DNA from: Ophioderma brevispina
Taxonomy: Eukaryota > Echinodermata > Ophiuroidea > Amphilepidida > Ophiodermatidae
Direction: 5' to 3'
Length of the DNA stretch: 64,000 nt
Assembly: GCA_023653785.1 (NCBI GenBank)
Contig: JAMKCH010088137.1
Coordinates: 1-64,000 of the forward strand
The position numbers were made by a program, and so were the translations under genes. Within the stretch, counting starts at the first letter, position 1. Each line of letters begins with the position of its first letter. Under the pieces are notes generated by a model that saw nothing but the letters and a program-made list of their open reading frames with translations, was not told the DNA's origin and made no database searches. Positions 22,021 to 31,415 of the stretch are shown here, one piece after another.

Positions 22021-24436
22021 ATTTAATACATTTGGATGAGTTCCGACTTGAATGAGCTTGGCCCCCATGGTCTGGTCCACCGGCAATGCGTCATAGTGCC
22101 ATCAGGCCTTCACAATTTCTGATTTTTGTGCGGATTTATAGCTACTTTGGGACCGAATTAAAGACACATCAGTGATGCTACATCAGCAAATACTAAAAAT
22201 CATCAAAAATCAGATTTTTTTGGCCTGTATTTACAAGTATAAGTATCCTACATACCCTGCAATGATAATCCAGAAAGCACCTCAAACGGACGAATCAGAG
22301 ATTTTAGTCATTACTGTCCGAACGGACACTTACTACAACACGTAATTGAATGGAGAATCGATCTTTGAACCCTGCCGTTTTCTTCTTTTCTGTCAATTCT
22401 ACCGCTGAAAAGGTAACAATGAGGATTTCCCACCAACTTATTCTTCACTTTGAAGCTTTTCTGCAAATTTCAAATATTTTTCAAATCACGATAGTGTCCT
22501 TTAACAGATCGATCCAGTAGAATTGCTATCAATGCGATATTTATTTATTAATCATATAATCCAGTGATTTCACCGCACGAACATTTAAATTTCCGTATAC
22601 CTTCCGTCATTGAAACAATCATTTATTTTGGGAGGTTTCAGACACCTGTCCTCAGCACGTGGCGTAACCACGGGGGGGGGGGGGGGGGTGGGGGGCCGGG
22701 GTGGCAACTGCCCCCCGGACAACTAAAATGGGGAGAGGAGAAGAGAAATGGGGGAAAAGAGGGGAGAAGAAGGGGAAGAAGAGGGGGAAAGAGAAGGAAA
22801 AGGGAAGGAGAAGGTGAAAAGAGAGTAGAAAAGGGAAGGAGAAGGGAAAACGATAAGAAAGGGGAAGAGAAGGGAAAAGAGATAAGAAACGGGCACGGAG
22901 AAGAGATAAGGAAAGGAGAAAAATAGTGTGTTATGTATGGGTGCTAGGTTCGAAGTGGCTTCGCTCTCCCCCCCCCCCCCCCGCTCCTTCAGATTTCGAA
23001 CCGTCTAGAAAAAAATATGGGTCACCGGCGAGCGAAGCGAGCCGAAAAAAATGGGAAACTTCATTGAGTCTTGCCCCTCCGGCGGCTCAGGTCTGGTTAC
23101 GGCGCCTGCCGCAGCACGGTAAGGGTGAAGAGGACCTTTTCGCACCATGAAAATATTCCGGAAAGTTCCTGAAATATGATTGTGTGATTGAAATTTCGCT
23201 CAATGTTTAGTGTTTACAGAACCTCGGCATATGCATTTTTTGATTACCCGAGGGCTCCTTGTGTGGAATGTAATATGAGTCCCCATTTGGTGTATAGTCT
23301 CCCTGCAGCAAATTGACTCTTTTATTTTTAGAGGCAAATTTAACACTTAAGTCCAAGGGGGGTTCCATAGTCCCAACATTTGATTTTTTTTCAGATTTCT
23401 AACCGTCTAGAAAAAAATATGGGTCTACCCGCGCGATCGAAGCGAGCCCGAAAAAAAATGGGGAACTTCTGCGTTCCTGGCCCCTCCGGAGCTCAGGTCT
23501 GGTTACGCGCCTGCCGCCAGGTAAATGAAGAGGAACCTTTTCGCACCATGGAAATTCCGGAAAGGTTCCCTGAAAATATGGTGATTGTGTGATTGAACAT
23601 TTCGCTTGTCCATGGTTGTGTTACAGAACCACCCTCGGCATATGCATGTTTTTGATTACCGAGCTCCTGTGTGGGAATGTATGATTCCCCATTTGGTGTA
23701 TAGGTATCCCTGCATGCACATTGACTCTTTTATTTTTAGAGGCAAATTTAACACTTAAGGCCCAAGGGGGGTGGGTTCCATATCCCAACATTTGCTTTTT
23801 TTGCGATTTCTCGTTACGCAAATCAAATTTTTCAAGGAGGTTTTTTGCTAAGTGTCTGATTGTATGAATACGCTTCTCCCGATACAAAAAAAATCAATCC
23901 GCCCACGGCTTCATATATATTAGGTTGGGTTCCCTAGGAACCCCCCCCCCCCTTGGGCACTAACGGAAGTGAAAAAACTCAAGATATTTTTACTAAGTAA
24001 AAAAATAAAGTAATTAAATCTTTGGATTTATTTGATTAGCTTATATTACCTTAGAGGGCAATTAATTAATAATTAATTAATACTTAAATCAAATAACCTT
24101 TTATATGCTGATAAGCATCAATTCTAATTTTGTCAGGACGTGCTCTTAACGTGTAAGTCTATGGGAAAAAAAATAAGCGATTTTTGAGTTTCTGAGAAAA
24201 ATACAAGATGGTATAAATTTGGCTATATTTTTGCAATGATTATTTTAAATTGGTTCTTCTAGAGTGAGATATAAGGAATTATTTTGGTCAAAACCTGATA
24301 TGGAGTTGCTGAGGATGGAAAGGTTCGACCCACTATGTTCGAGAGTGACAGTTTCAATTGGCTATCGGTCATAGGTCAAAGGTCGGATTTCATTTTTGGG
24401 GGTATGTTGGTCTTCGTGACCCCATTTTGCACATCC
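22021..24436 (+). repeat. Tandem duplication unit 1 (about 2.4 kb)
   Basis: Unit 1 begins at ATTTAATACATTTGGATGAG (22021). The same word recurs at 24437, giving a 2416-bp period. The order inside is B (22021-22660), C (22660-23110, with a 17-G run at 22672-22688, a polypurine tract and a 15-C run at 22968-22982), D (23110-23345), a short C' (about 23385-23518), D again (23520-23755), then A-type repeat copy 2 (23755-24430). Unit 2 has the same order. B interrupts the A copy after GTGACCCC. No coding capacity. Confidence 0.85.
22730..22925 (+). repeat. Polypurine (GGGAAAAGA) tract, copy 1
   Basis: Nearly 200 bases are almost entirely A and G, built from GGAGAAGGG, GGGAAAAGAG and similar words inside the C segment. 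Long purine strands of this kind can form triplex (H-DNA) structures. Open frames across it are composition artefacts. Confidence 0.8.
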
Positions 24437-26890
24437 ATTTAATACATTTGGATGAGTTCCGACTTGAATGAGGCTTGGCACCCATGGTCTGGTCACCAGC
24501 AATGCATCATAGTGCCATCAGGCGTCAACAATTTTCTGATTTTTGTGCTGGATTATAGCTAACTTGGGCGATATTAAAAGACAATATCAGTGTTTGCTAA
24601 ATCAGCCAAATATAAAAAATCATCTCAAAAATCAGATTTTGCATGTATGTAAGAAGTACAGGTATCCTAACAATACCAGCAAGGGATAAGACCAGAAGCA
24701 CCCTAATCCTAATAAGGACGGGCATCAAGAGATTTAGTCATTGCTGTCCGAAAGGACACGTACTACAAACACGTAATAATGGAGAATCGATCTTGGAACA
24801 CTGCAGTTTCTTCCTTTTCTGTCAATTCTACAGCTGAAAAGGGTAACTAATGAGGATTCCCACAAACTTATCTTCACTTTGAAGCTTTTCCTGAAATGTC
24901 AAATATTTTTCAAATCACTGGATTAGTGTCTTTAAACAGATCGATTACAGTTAGAATTGCTTACAATGCGATATTATTTATAATCAGATAGATACCAGGA
25001 CCGATCTTACAGCACGAACATTTAAATTTCCGTATACCTTTCCGTAGCATTGAAACAATCATTTATTTCTGGGAGGTTTCAGACAACCTGTACGCCAGCA
25101 CAGTGCGTAACCAGCGGGGGGGGGGGGGGGGGGCCAGGGGTGGCAGACTGCCCCCGGAACACTAAAATGGGGACGGAGAAGCTAAGAAATGGGGGACGCA
25201 AAGAAGGGAGGAAGAAGCGGGAAGAAGCGGGGAAAATAGAGAAGGAAAAGGGAAGGAGAAGGTGAAAAGAGAGAAGAAAGGGGAAGGAGAAGGGAAAAGA
25301 GATAAGAACGGGGGAAAGAGAAGCGGAAACGAGATTAGATAAGGAAAAGGGGGAAGGGAGAAGAGATAAGGGAAAGGAGAAAAATAGTGTGTTATGTGGG
25401 TGCTCAGGTCGAGTGGCTTCGCTATCCCCCCACCCCCCCCCCGCTCTTCGAATTTTCGAACCGTTCTAGAAAAAAATAGGGCGTTATACACGGCGAGCAA
25501 GCGGCCGAAAAAAATGGGGAGGAGGAAACGTCTTGAGTCTTGCCCTACGGAGGCTCAGGTTGGTTACGCGCATGCAGCAGCACGGTAAAGATTGAAAGAG
25601 GACCTTCGCACCATGGGAAAATGTCGGAAAGGTTCCTGAAAATATGTGATTGTGTGATTGAAAATTTCGCGTTCAATTGGTTGTGTTACAGAACCTCGGC
25701 ATATGCATTTTGGATTACCGAGGTCCTTGTGTGAATGTATAGGATTCCCCATGTGTATAGGGATCCCGCATTGCAAATTGACTCTTTTATTTTGAGCAAA
25801 ATTTAACCACTTAAAGTGCCCAAGGGGGGGTTCCATAGTACCCAAAATTGATTTTTTCCGAATTTCGAACCGTTTTCTAGGAAAAAAAATATGGGTTACC
25901 CGGCGAGCGAAGCGTGCCGAAAAAAAAAATGGGGAACTTCTGAGTCTTGCCCCTCGGAGGCTTCATTCTGGTTACGCGCCTGCCGCCAGCACGGTAAAGT
26001 GAGAGGAACCTTTTCAGCACCATCGTGAAATATTCCGGAAAGGTTCCTGAAACTATGTGATTGTGTGATTGAAAATTTCGCTTCAATGGTTGTGTAAGAA
26101 CTCGGATATGCAGTTTGATTACGAGGGCTCCTTGTGTGGCATGTTAGGATTCCCCATTTGGTGTATAGGTATCCCTGCATGAAAAGGACTCTTTTATTGT
26201 AGAGAAAATTGAACACTTAAATGCCCAAGGGGGGGGGGTTCCATAGTACCCAACATTTGATTTTTTTTGCGATTTCTCGGTTTTACGCAATCAAATTTTC
26301 AAGGAGTTAGTTTTTTGCTAATTGTATGATTTATGAATACGCTTATCCCGATACAAAAAAAAATAAATCCGCCCACGGCTTCATTAGAATATTAGTTGGA
26401 GTCCCTAGGAACCCCCGTCACTAACGGAAGTCATTATTAAAAAAAAAAAATCAGATATTTTACTAATTAAAAAATTACAGTAAATTAAATCTTTGGATTT
26501 ATTGACTTAGATATATACCTTAGCAGGTAATTAATAATAATTAATAATACTTAAATCAAATTAACCTTTTATATGCTGATAGCATCACTCTAATTTTGTC
26601 CTGCCGTGCTCTTAACTGTGTGAAGTTATGGGAAAAAAAATAGGGCGATTTTGAAGTTCTGAGAAAACATACAAGATGGTATAAATTTGGCATATTTTGC
26701 AAGATTATTTAATTGGTTATCTAGAGTAGATATAATGAATTATGGTTAAAACCTTCTATGAGTTTTGCTGAGGATGGAAATGTTCGACCCACCCTGTGTC
26801 GAAGATTGACAATTTCAACTGGCTTTAGGTCATAGTTCAAAGGTCGGATCGGATTTTCATTTTTATTGTGGGTCTGTGTTCTTCCGTGAC
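24437..26890 (+). repeat. Tandem duplication unit 2 (about 2.45 kb)
   Basis: The second head-to-tail copy has the same B-C-D-C'-D-A order. B is 24437-25103, C is 25103-25577 (18-G run at 25116-25133, polypurine tract 25155-25385), D is 25585-25810, C' is about 25855-25985, D is 25995-26225 and A copy 3 is 26212 onwards. The two units differ largely by one- or two-base gaps and insertions, with fewer clear substitutions. A copy 3 runs on past the unit to about 27020, unlike A copy 2, so the B junction marks the duplication breakpoint. Confidence 0.85.
25155..25385 (+). repeat. Polypurine (GGGAAAAGA) tract, copy 2
   Basis: The counterpart of 22730-22925 in the second tandem unit, slightly longer, again almost purely A and G on the plus strand. 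The large minus-strand frame over it (rich in S, F and P) is an artefact of composition. Confidence 0.8.
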
Positions 26891-27022
26891 CCCCATTATT
26901 TGTGTTCGTGTCATGATCCCCTCCCCGGGAAAGTGGTTATCGGGTTGGGTCCCTGGCAACCCCCCCCTTGGGCACTCACGGAAGTTTTTTTTAGCTTGGC
27001 ACTTAAGTGTTAGCAATGGCGA
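26212..27022 (+). repeat. A-type repeat copy 3, complete right end
   Basis: It starts at CACTTAAATGCCCAAGG(G)n TTCCATAG and ends GGGCACTCACGGAAGTTTTTTTTAGCTTGGCACTTAAGTGTTAGC. It contains the same GATTTCTCGG, TACGCAATCAAATTTTC, ATCCGCCCACGGCTTCATTAG and CCTTTTATATGCTGAT words as the other copies. Its right end matches copy 1 at 20.03-20.11 kb, which defines the repeat's full length at about 800 bp. Confidence 0.7.
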
Positions 27023-27590
27023 CACCATTTTGACAACTGATACATGTAGGGAATGACGAGCAATTACCGCTGCAACATCGGAAAATCCATGCAGAATATT
27101 TGCAATATAGGTACAAAGGTCATACTTTGTATGTTATAGCGCCTCTATATGGCCATTTCCCATAGAAAGACGTGGTGAAATTGAACAAGATTTTCTGAAA
27201 AAATCATTTTGCCGCAAGAAATTCATCAACATTTACACATGATGTGATAGTGGAATAAATTACAACCAATCATGGTCAAAAGGGGTCGCCGTGGATATTT
27301 TTGTCTTATTCTCGTTTGTCATAACAAATTGAGAGGTTGTGCTTGAAAAGAGACAGTTGGATATGCAAGTAAGTTGTGGTCTGAATTCAGAATAAATATT
27401 CGGTTTACAAACCAAGAGAACGATTTCGGTCGGCTGAATGAAGACCAACCGTAAAGTGACATTTTTGTCGGAAATTTAGTTTTGGTGAATTTTGAACGAG
27501 GAGATTGCGCAAATTACACTATGTGTGAAGATATGTAGTGAGTAAAAAAATTTATTAGAAAAGATATAAGTATGTGCTATTCGCTTTTCC
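27023..27590. other. Non-coding stretch, nothing recognised
   Basis: No repeats with a second copy in the window and no coding signal. Confidence 0.45.
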
Positions 27591-27594
27591 GCTT

Positions 27595-27820
27595 AATGGC
27601 AAGACCAATGTAAATGGCACTTACGTTGGTCATGCATTGAGCTTCTTTGCCCCTTTTCAGTGCAAGACAAACGTAAGTGGCACTACGTGGTCTGAATTAA
27701 ACATTTTTCAGTTGCTAAGACCAAACGTAAGTGGCACCTACGTGGTATTGCATTAAGCATTTGCACCTTTGCAGGGCACGACCAACGTAGGGTGGCATAC
27801 GTTGTCTTCACTTAACTAGA
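27595..27820 (+). repeat. Minisatellite of about 60-65 bp units carrying ACGTAAGTGGCACTTACGT
   Basis: About 3.5 units read roughly GCAAGACCAACGTAAGTGGCA, CTTACGTGGTCTTGCATTAAG, CATTTTTGCCCCTTTTCAGT. Units start near 27600, 27662, 27716 and 27777. Each carries an imperfect palindrome, ACGTAAGTGGCACTTACGT. A further single half-unit, GCACTTACGTGGTCTTGGCATT, lies at about 27949. The open frame over it is a by-product of the repeat. Confidence 0.7.
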
Positions 27821-28049
27821 AAATACCATACATATATCATACAAATCCATTTCCTATTGTAATACTGATATTTAGTGGACACACCACGATAGAATTACAA
27901 TAGAACCACAAAAATGTCCTTCCTGGCCAAAATGAGAGGTCAAACTGCACTTACGTGGTCTTGGCATTCAGCCGACGATTGCTTTTGAGCATATGTCGCT
28001 AATAATGTGATTCCAACTGAGATATTTTGGCAATACACACACACACACC
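27821..28049. other. Spacer with a CA microsatellite
   Basis: It holds a stray minisatellite half-unit at about 27949 and a short CACACACACACAC run at 28035-28048, immediately next to the 3' edge of the minus-strand LINE relic. Confidence 0.55.
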
Positions 28050-28790
28050 AAGGTAACTGTGACAATCAGTGGTGTCGAAACATCACTGCCAAGGGATATG
28101 AACATATTTTGGTACTGGGTGAGTAAATGCATGTTAGATTATTTCTTTGAAGTCCCCAATTTAATGAGCCACCTTTCCTCCAGAGACTGAGGAGAATCAA
28201 GATCATCTTGACTTCACGATAATCTTCCGCGATTAGCGCACAGATGTTGTCAGGGAAGATCGTTAATATAGTCAAGGAACAACAGTGGCCCCAAGACCCG
28301 CATACCTGTGGAACGCCAGAGATAACATTTGGACCAGCCCGATTTATCGCACGCTGGATGCGACAACACGCTGGTACGATTCTTGAGGAGGAAACTGATG
28401 CTCCAGGGTTTGTCTTGTGTTGTATACGTATCTATGAAGTTTCTAAAGGAGTCTGTTGTGTGGTGCTATGCGTAAAGTTTGGAGAAGCCATAAACATCAT
28501 TGTCTACCTGGGACTTTATTGTCGAGTGAAATGCAAGGTATTGTTAAGTTGAACTGTGATTCGCAAGAATGCTTTTAACGGAATTCCATGTTGTTAATAC
28601 ATGCGGGAGAATTGAGGGTGGGGGAAATGGTTTCTGCATTATGTTTGAATGTAGATGTTGCTCTCGTATTGTGCGGCACATTGATGTTGAGCGATACGGG
28701 ACGATAATTAGAAGCCAGGGTTCTATCCATTTTTTTTAAATGGATGATGTTAGCCTCGTTAAACAAGGAAAGAGCACACACAAATAACAA
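28050..28790 (-). mobile_element. Minus-strand LINE relic, reverse transcriptase part
   Basis: On the minus strand the words DRTLASNYRPVSLN (28660-28730) mark the NYRP block of a non-LTR reverse transcriptase. A collapsed FSKAFDSVPHNRLL-like piece reads APHNRLL-KLHRY (about 28430-28480). KSGWSK and a degraded GVPQGSVLGPLLF reading VLGPLLFLDYINDLPDNICALIAED lie at about 28220-28350, where IAED stands for the FADD active-site box. LINE-typical sequence continues to about 28060. Stops and frameshifts abound. The words YINDLP and ASNYRPVSLT differ from both other LINE relics, so this is a third lineage, probably CR1- or Jockey-like. The endonuclease is absent. Confidence 0.78.
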
Positions 28791-29249
28791 TGCATCCGTA
28801 TATTCAATAATATCTTAATAAACTTAAAGTAGTCCAACAATTCGCATTGTGGAGGCCATTTTGATTTTTCACCCCCCACACATTGCACACGTTTTGTAAG
28901 TTCCTGTCAAAAAGTAAAGACGTATATGTTGGTAAATTAAACGAGGATGCTGAAAATTAGAGTTTTTGTGTTGTAAATGGTACAACACGGAACACGTTTT
29001 AGGTGAGTTTTTAGGAAAAAAATATTTTTAATTTTTTTGTGAAAACAACATTAACTAGGTCACAGGTTTAAAGAATTAATTTATTTGTTGAACATAAAAC
29101 CAGTGAAATAGGTGGACCGGAAATTCGGTAGGACCTGGGATATTACCTTCTACCATGGGCGGGGGATCGTTTATATTTTATTTGGCATGAAAGCTAACTT
29201 TATTTTGATCAAATGAGCTTGAACGTCCTCGATTGCAATTTTACACTTC
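28791..29249. other. Non-coding stretch, nothing recognised
   Basis: AT-rich, no motif. Confidence 0.4.
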
Positions 29250-29380
29250 CAAATCGTCGCTGGGCGGGAAAAAACATCATATGTGCATTGGACCTTTTAG
29301 AGCAAAACCTCACATGTAGTAAAAACGGTAACATGACAAAACCTCATATGGAGCCTTTTCAGGAGATACCCAAAACTGAA
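29250..29380 (+). mobile_element. Half copy of the GTCGCTGGGCGGGA element
   Basis: GTCGCTGGGCGGGAAAAAAC at 29256, then AGAGCAAAACCTCACATGTAGTA and GTAACATGACAAAACCTCA, match the left half of the TIR element at 45.02-45.39 kb in the same orientation. No inverted right end follows, so this copy is truncated. Confidence 0.65.
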
Positions 29381-29384
29381 TAAT

Positions 29385-29665
29385 AACGAAATTTCCCCTA
29401 ACGTATTAATTAGTGCATAAGAATGAGGGCGGGAGTGGAATGGGGGGAAAGTTTAATTTTTCATTAGGTTATAATGAGTTCTTTTCTTATTTAAATTAAT
29501 TAATATTCATATCCTTTGTTATCCAAAACGGAATAAACCGCAATACAAGGGATGCGTTAGAGGGAAATGATATTTCGCCCTAAGAGCGTTCTGAGTGAAT
29601 AAAAAAAAAATTCCCCTAACGTAGGGGTTAGCATAATAATAATGATAATAATAATAACATTCACG
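29385..29665 (+). repeat. AT-rich dispersed repeat with ATAATAATA tract, copy 2
   Basis: The partner of 10480-10790. It ends with CCCCTAACGT and a short (ATA)n/(ATG)n microsatellite at 29630-29660. Confidence 0.58.
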
Positions 29666-30590
29666 TTTATAGTGGAATACAGCGAACAATAATAGCATGA
29701 GGCAATAATTAGTCGAACGACGGGTTGTCTATAGCAAATTATGTTGCAGAAAGCCCGTCTTAACAAAACGCCTCCGAGTGTCAAATTCAACACAATATTT
29801 CAAGAAGCAAGAAAATACACCAAAATATGACTATAACAACAAGTATAGTCAGTTATTATTAAAAACAAACTTAGAAATATTCAAAAACGCATACGCTTTT
29901 ATGTAAACTGTAAAAACAGTGAGTAGGTATTAAAATCTTTCAATGCACTTTTTGCACTATTTATTTTAAGCATTTTTGACTATCTGTTTAAACTCTAAGC
30001 GCATTGTATCTAAACACAGTCTAAACATGTTTAGACATTTGACGGTAGATATTTAGGCATTTGATGCCAAGTGTTTAGAGATATGACATGTTTAATACCT
30101 ACACGTTAAACTATAATATATAGTGTATCGCTAGGTTGATTACAAGGAAACAGCATAATATACAGGAAAAAGGCACCCAGTGAAATAGACACAGTCAAAT
30201 GAACGATTCTATTTATCAAATGTGACAACAATGGTTACTTACGTACACCTTGAACTTGACCTAGCGGTGACCTATTGGGATAGTTTGCGGGGATTACCCG
30301 GGCTGATTGCAATATTGTATTTGCCATAAAATGGTGCATTCGGCATGATAACTTACTTTCGCTTGATACATATATAACATATGACGTGGATTTCCTTCAT
30401 TGCATGTTTCCTTTTTATAAAACAAGATTGAAGGAAATAAGGGGTTCATTTTAAACGAAGACTGCAAGGAAAGTGCACGTATATTAACTCAACCACATAC
30501 AATTTAGTTAATCAATTATACCATTCTTAATTATCGGTGTATCATTAGTTATATTTATTAAGAATATAATCTCTTGTCATTTGGAGTACA
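29666..30590. other. Upstream flank of candidate exons at 30.6 kb
   Basis: Non-coding. It contains a minus-strand donor-like GTAAGT at about 30240. No core promoter element can be asserted. Confidence 0.3.
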
Positions 30591-30592
30591 GA

Positions 30593-30642
30593 ATGTCTAA
30601 TACGACGCGTGCAGAAACGGAACCTACTGACCATCCGAATAT
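30593..30642 (+). CDS. Candidate first coding exon, unknown small protein
   Basis: An ATG with A at -3 opens MSNTTRAETEPTDHPN and ends in phase 2 at a consensus donor, AT/GTAAGT. A candidate second exon (30875-30911), flanked by TTTTAACAG and GTAAGT, joins in frame to give NIWFKLVTQNVMGY, which reads like real protein. The obvious third exon at 30998 does not keep this frame: it would stop after two codons. Either a different third exon is used, the protein is very short, or an indel error lies nearby. Family not recognised. Confidence 0.35.
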
Positions 30643-30874
30643 GTAAGTCATTTTAAAATCTTTGTTTACTTGAACTAGATGGAACCAAATATTAATAGAC
30701 TAAGTGATATTTCTGAAACCCGAAATGATGATTCTTGGCAGGATTAGGCAACGATAGCAGCTCGAAAGAGACTCCGTCACAGTATATCATATGTAATTTA
30801 TTATTAGTTACTAAGTTAGTGGATTGAAAAAATCTTATGTCAACTTATTTTACAACTTTCAAATCTTTTAACAG

Positions 30875-30911
30875 CTGGTTCAAATTGGTTACACAAAACG
30901 TGATGGGATAC
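30875..30911 (+). CDS. Candidate 37-bp second exon
   Basis: It is bounded by AATCTTTTAACAG and GTAAGTGG. In the frame set by exon 1 it encodes WFKLVTQNVMGY. In the alternative frame (LVQIGYTKRDGI) it instead joins cleanly through 30998 to an open frame of about 60 codons ending at 31182. Only one of the two readings can be right; transcript data would decide. Confidence 0.35.
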
Positions 30912-30997
30912 GTAAGTGGCGGAACTTAATTCGTCTGCCTTTATCACTTCTTTTTTTTATTCAATTTGATGATTTTCATTGAATTTGCTATTTAAAG

Positions 30998-31182
30998 CGG
31001 GTATAGGACTTACCTCCTATGTGAAAGAGCAAGGAACGCAACTTGACATCTCCAAGTGTAATATGCTACAAATGGATCTCCAAACATTTCCAAGGCCAAT
31101 TCATGGCTATTTCCTAGTCATTGTACGCGCGGCAACTGTGAATTCGCCAGTTTCGATACAGAATTGGTATTTGTTGTCATGA
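30998..31182 (+). CDS. Candidate third exon or unrelated open frame
   Basis: Starting at the acceptor-like TTTAAAG/C, the frame reads GIGLTSYVKEQGTQLD, continues with DLQTFPRPIHGYFLVIVRA and stops at 31182. It keeps phase with the alternative frame of the 37-bp exon but not with the ATG exon. There is no recognised domain. A good polypyrimidine stretch (CACTTCTTTTTTTTATT) lies about 40 bases before the acceptor. Confidence 0.27.
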
Positions 31183-31229
31183 AGATAGCGCTATGTTTTC
31201 GTTTTTATTACACTCAGTGCCCAGCTTGA

Positions 31230-31415
31230 AAAAAAAAGTGGTTTAATGCGGGGGGGGTGGGGCCTCATTTGATTTAATTATTATTAATTATTCATCAACA
31301 TGCCTGTGCCAGGGGTATATAGTTAAGCAAATAAATCCAAAGATTTAAAATAAAAAAAAAATATATAGATATCGTGTTTTTTTCACTCCTGTTTGTGTCC
31401 CGGAGGGTAAGTTCC
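31230..31415 (-). repeat. Reverse-oriented fragment of the A-type repeat
   Basis: A G-run at about 31250, ATTATTATTAATTATT, AAATAAATCCAAAGATTTAA and TTTTCACTCCTGTTTG are the reverse complement of the middle of the A-type repeat (AATCTTTGGATTTATT and flanks near 24015-24070). Confidence 0.6.

Noticed and set aside
25162..25500. 112-codon minus-strand frame rich in S, F and P
   Set aside because: It is the complement of a polypurine tract; composition alone keeps the frame open.
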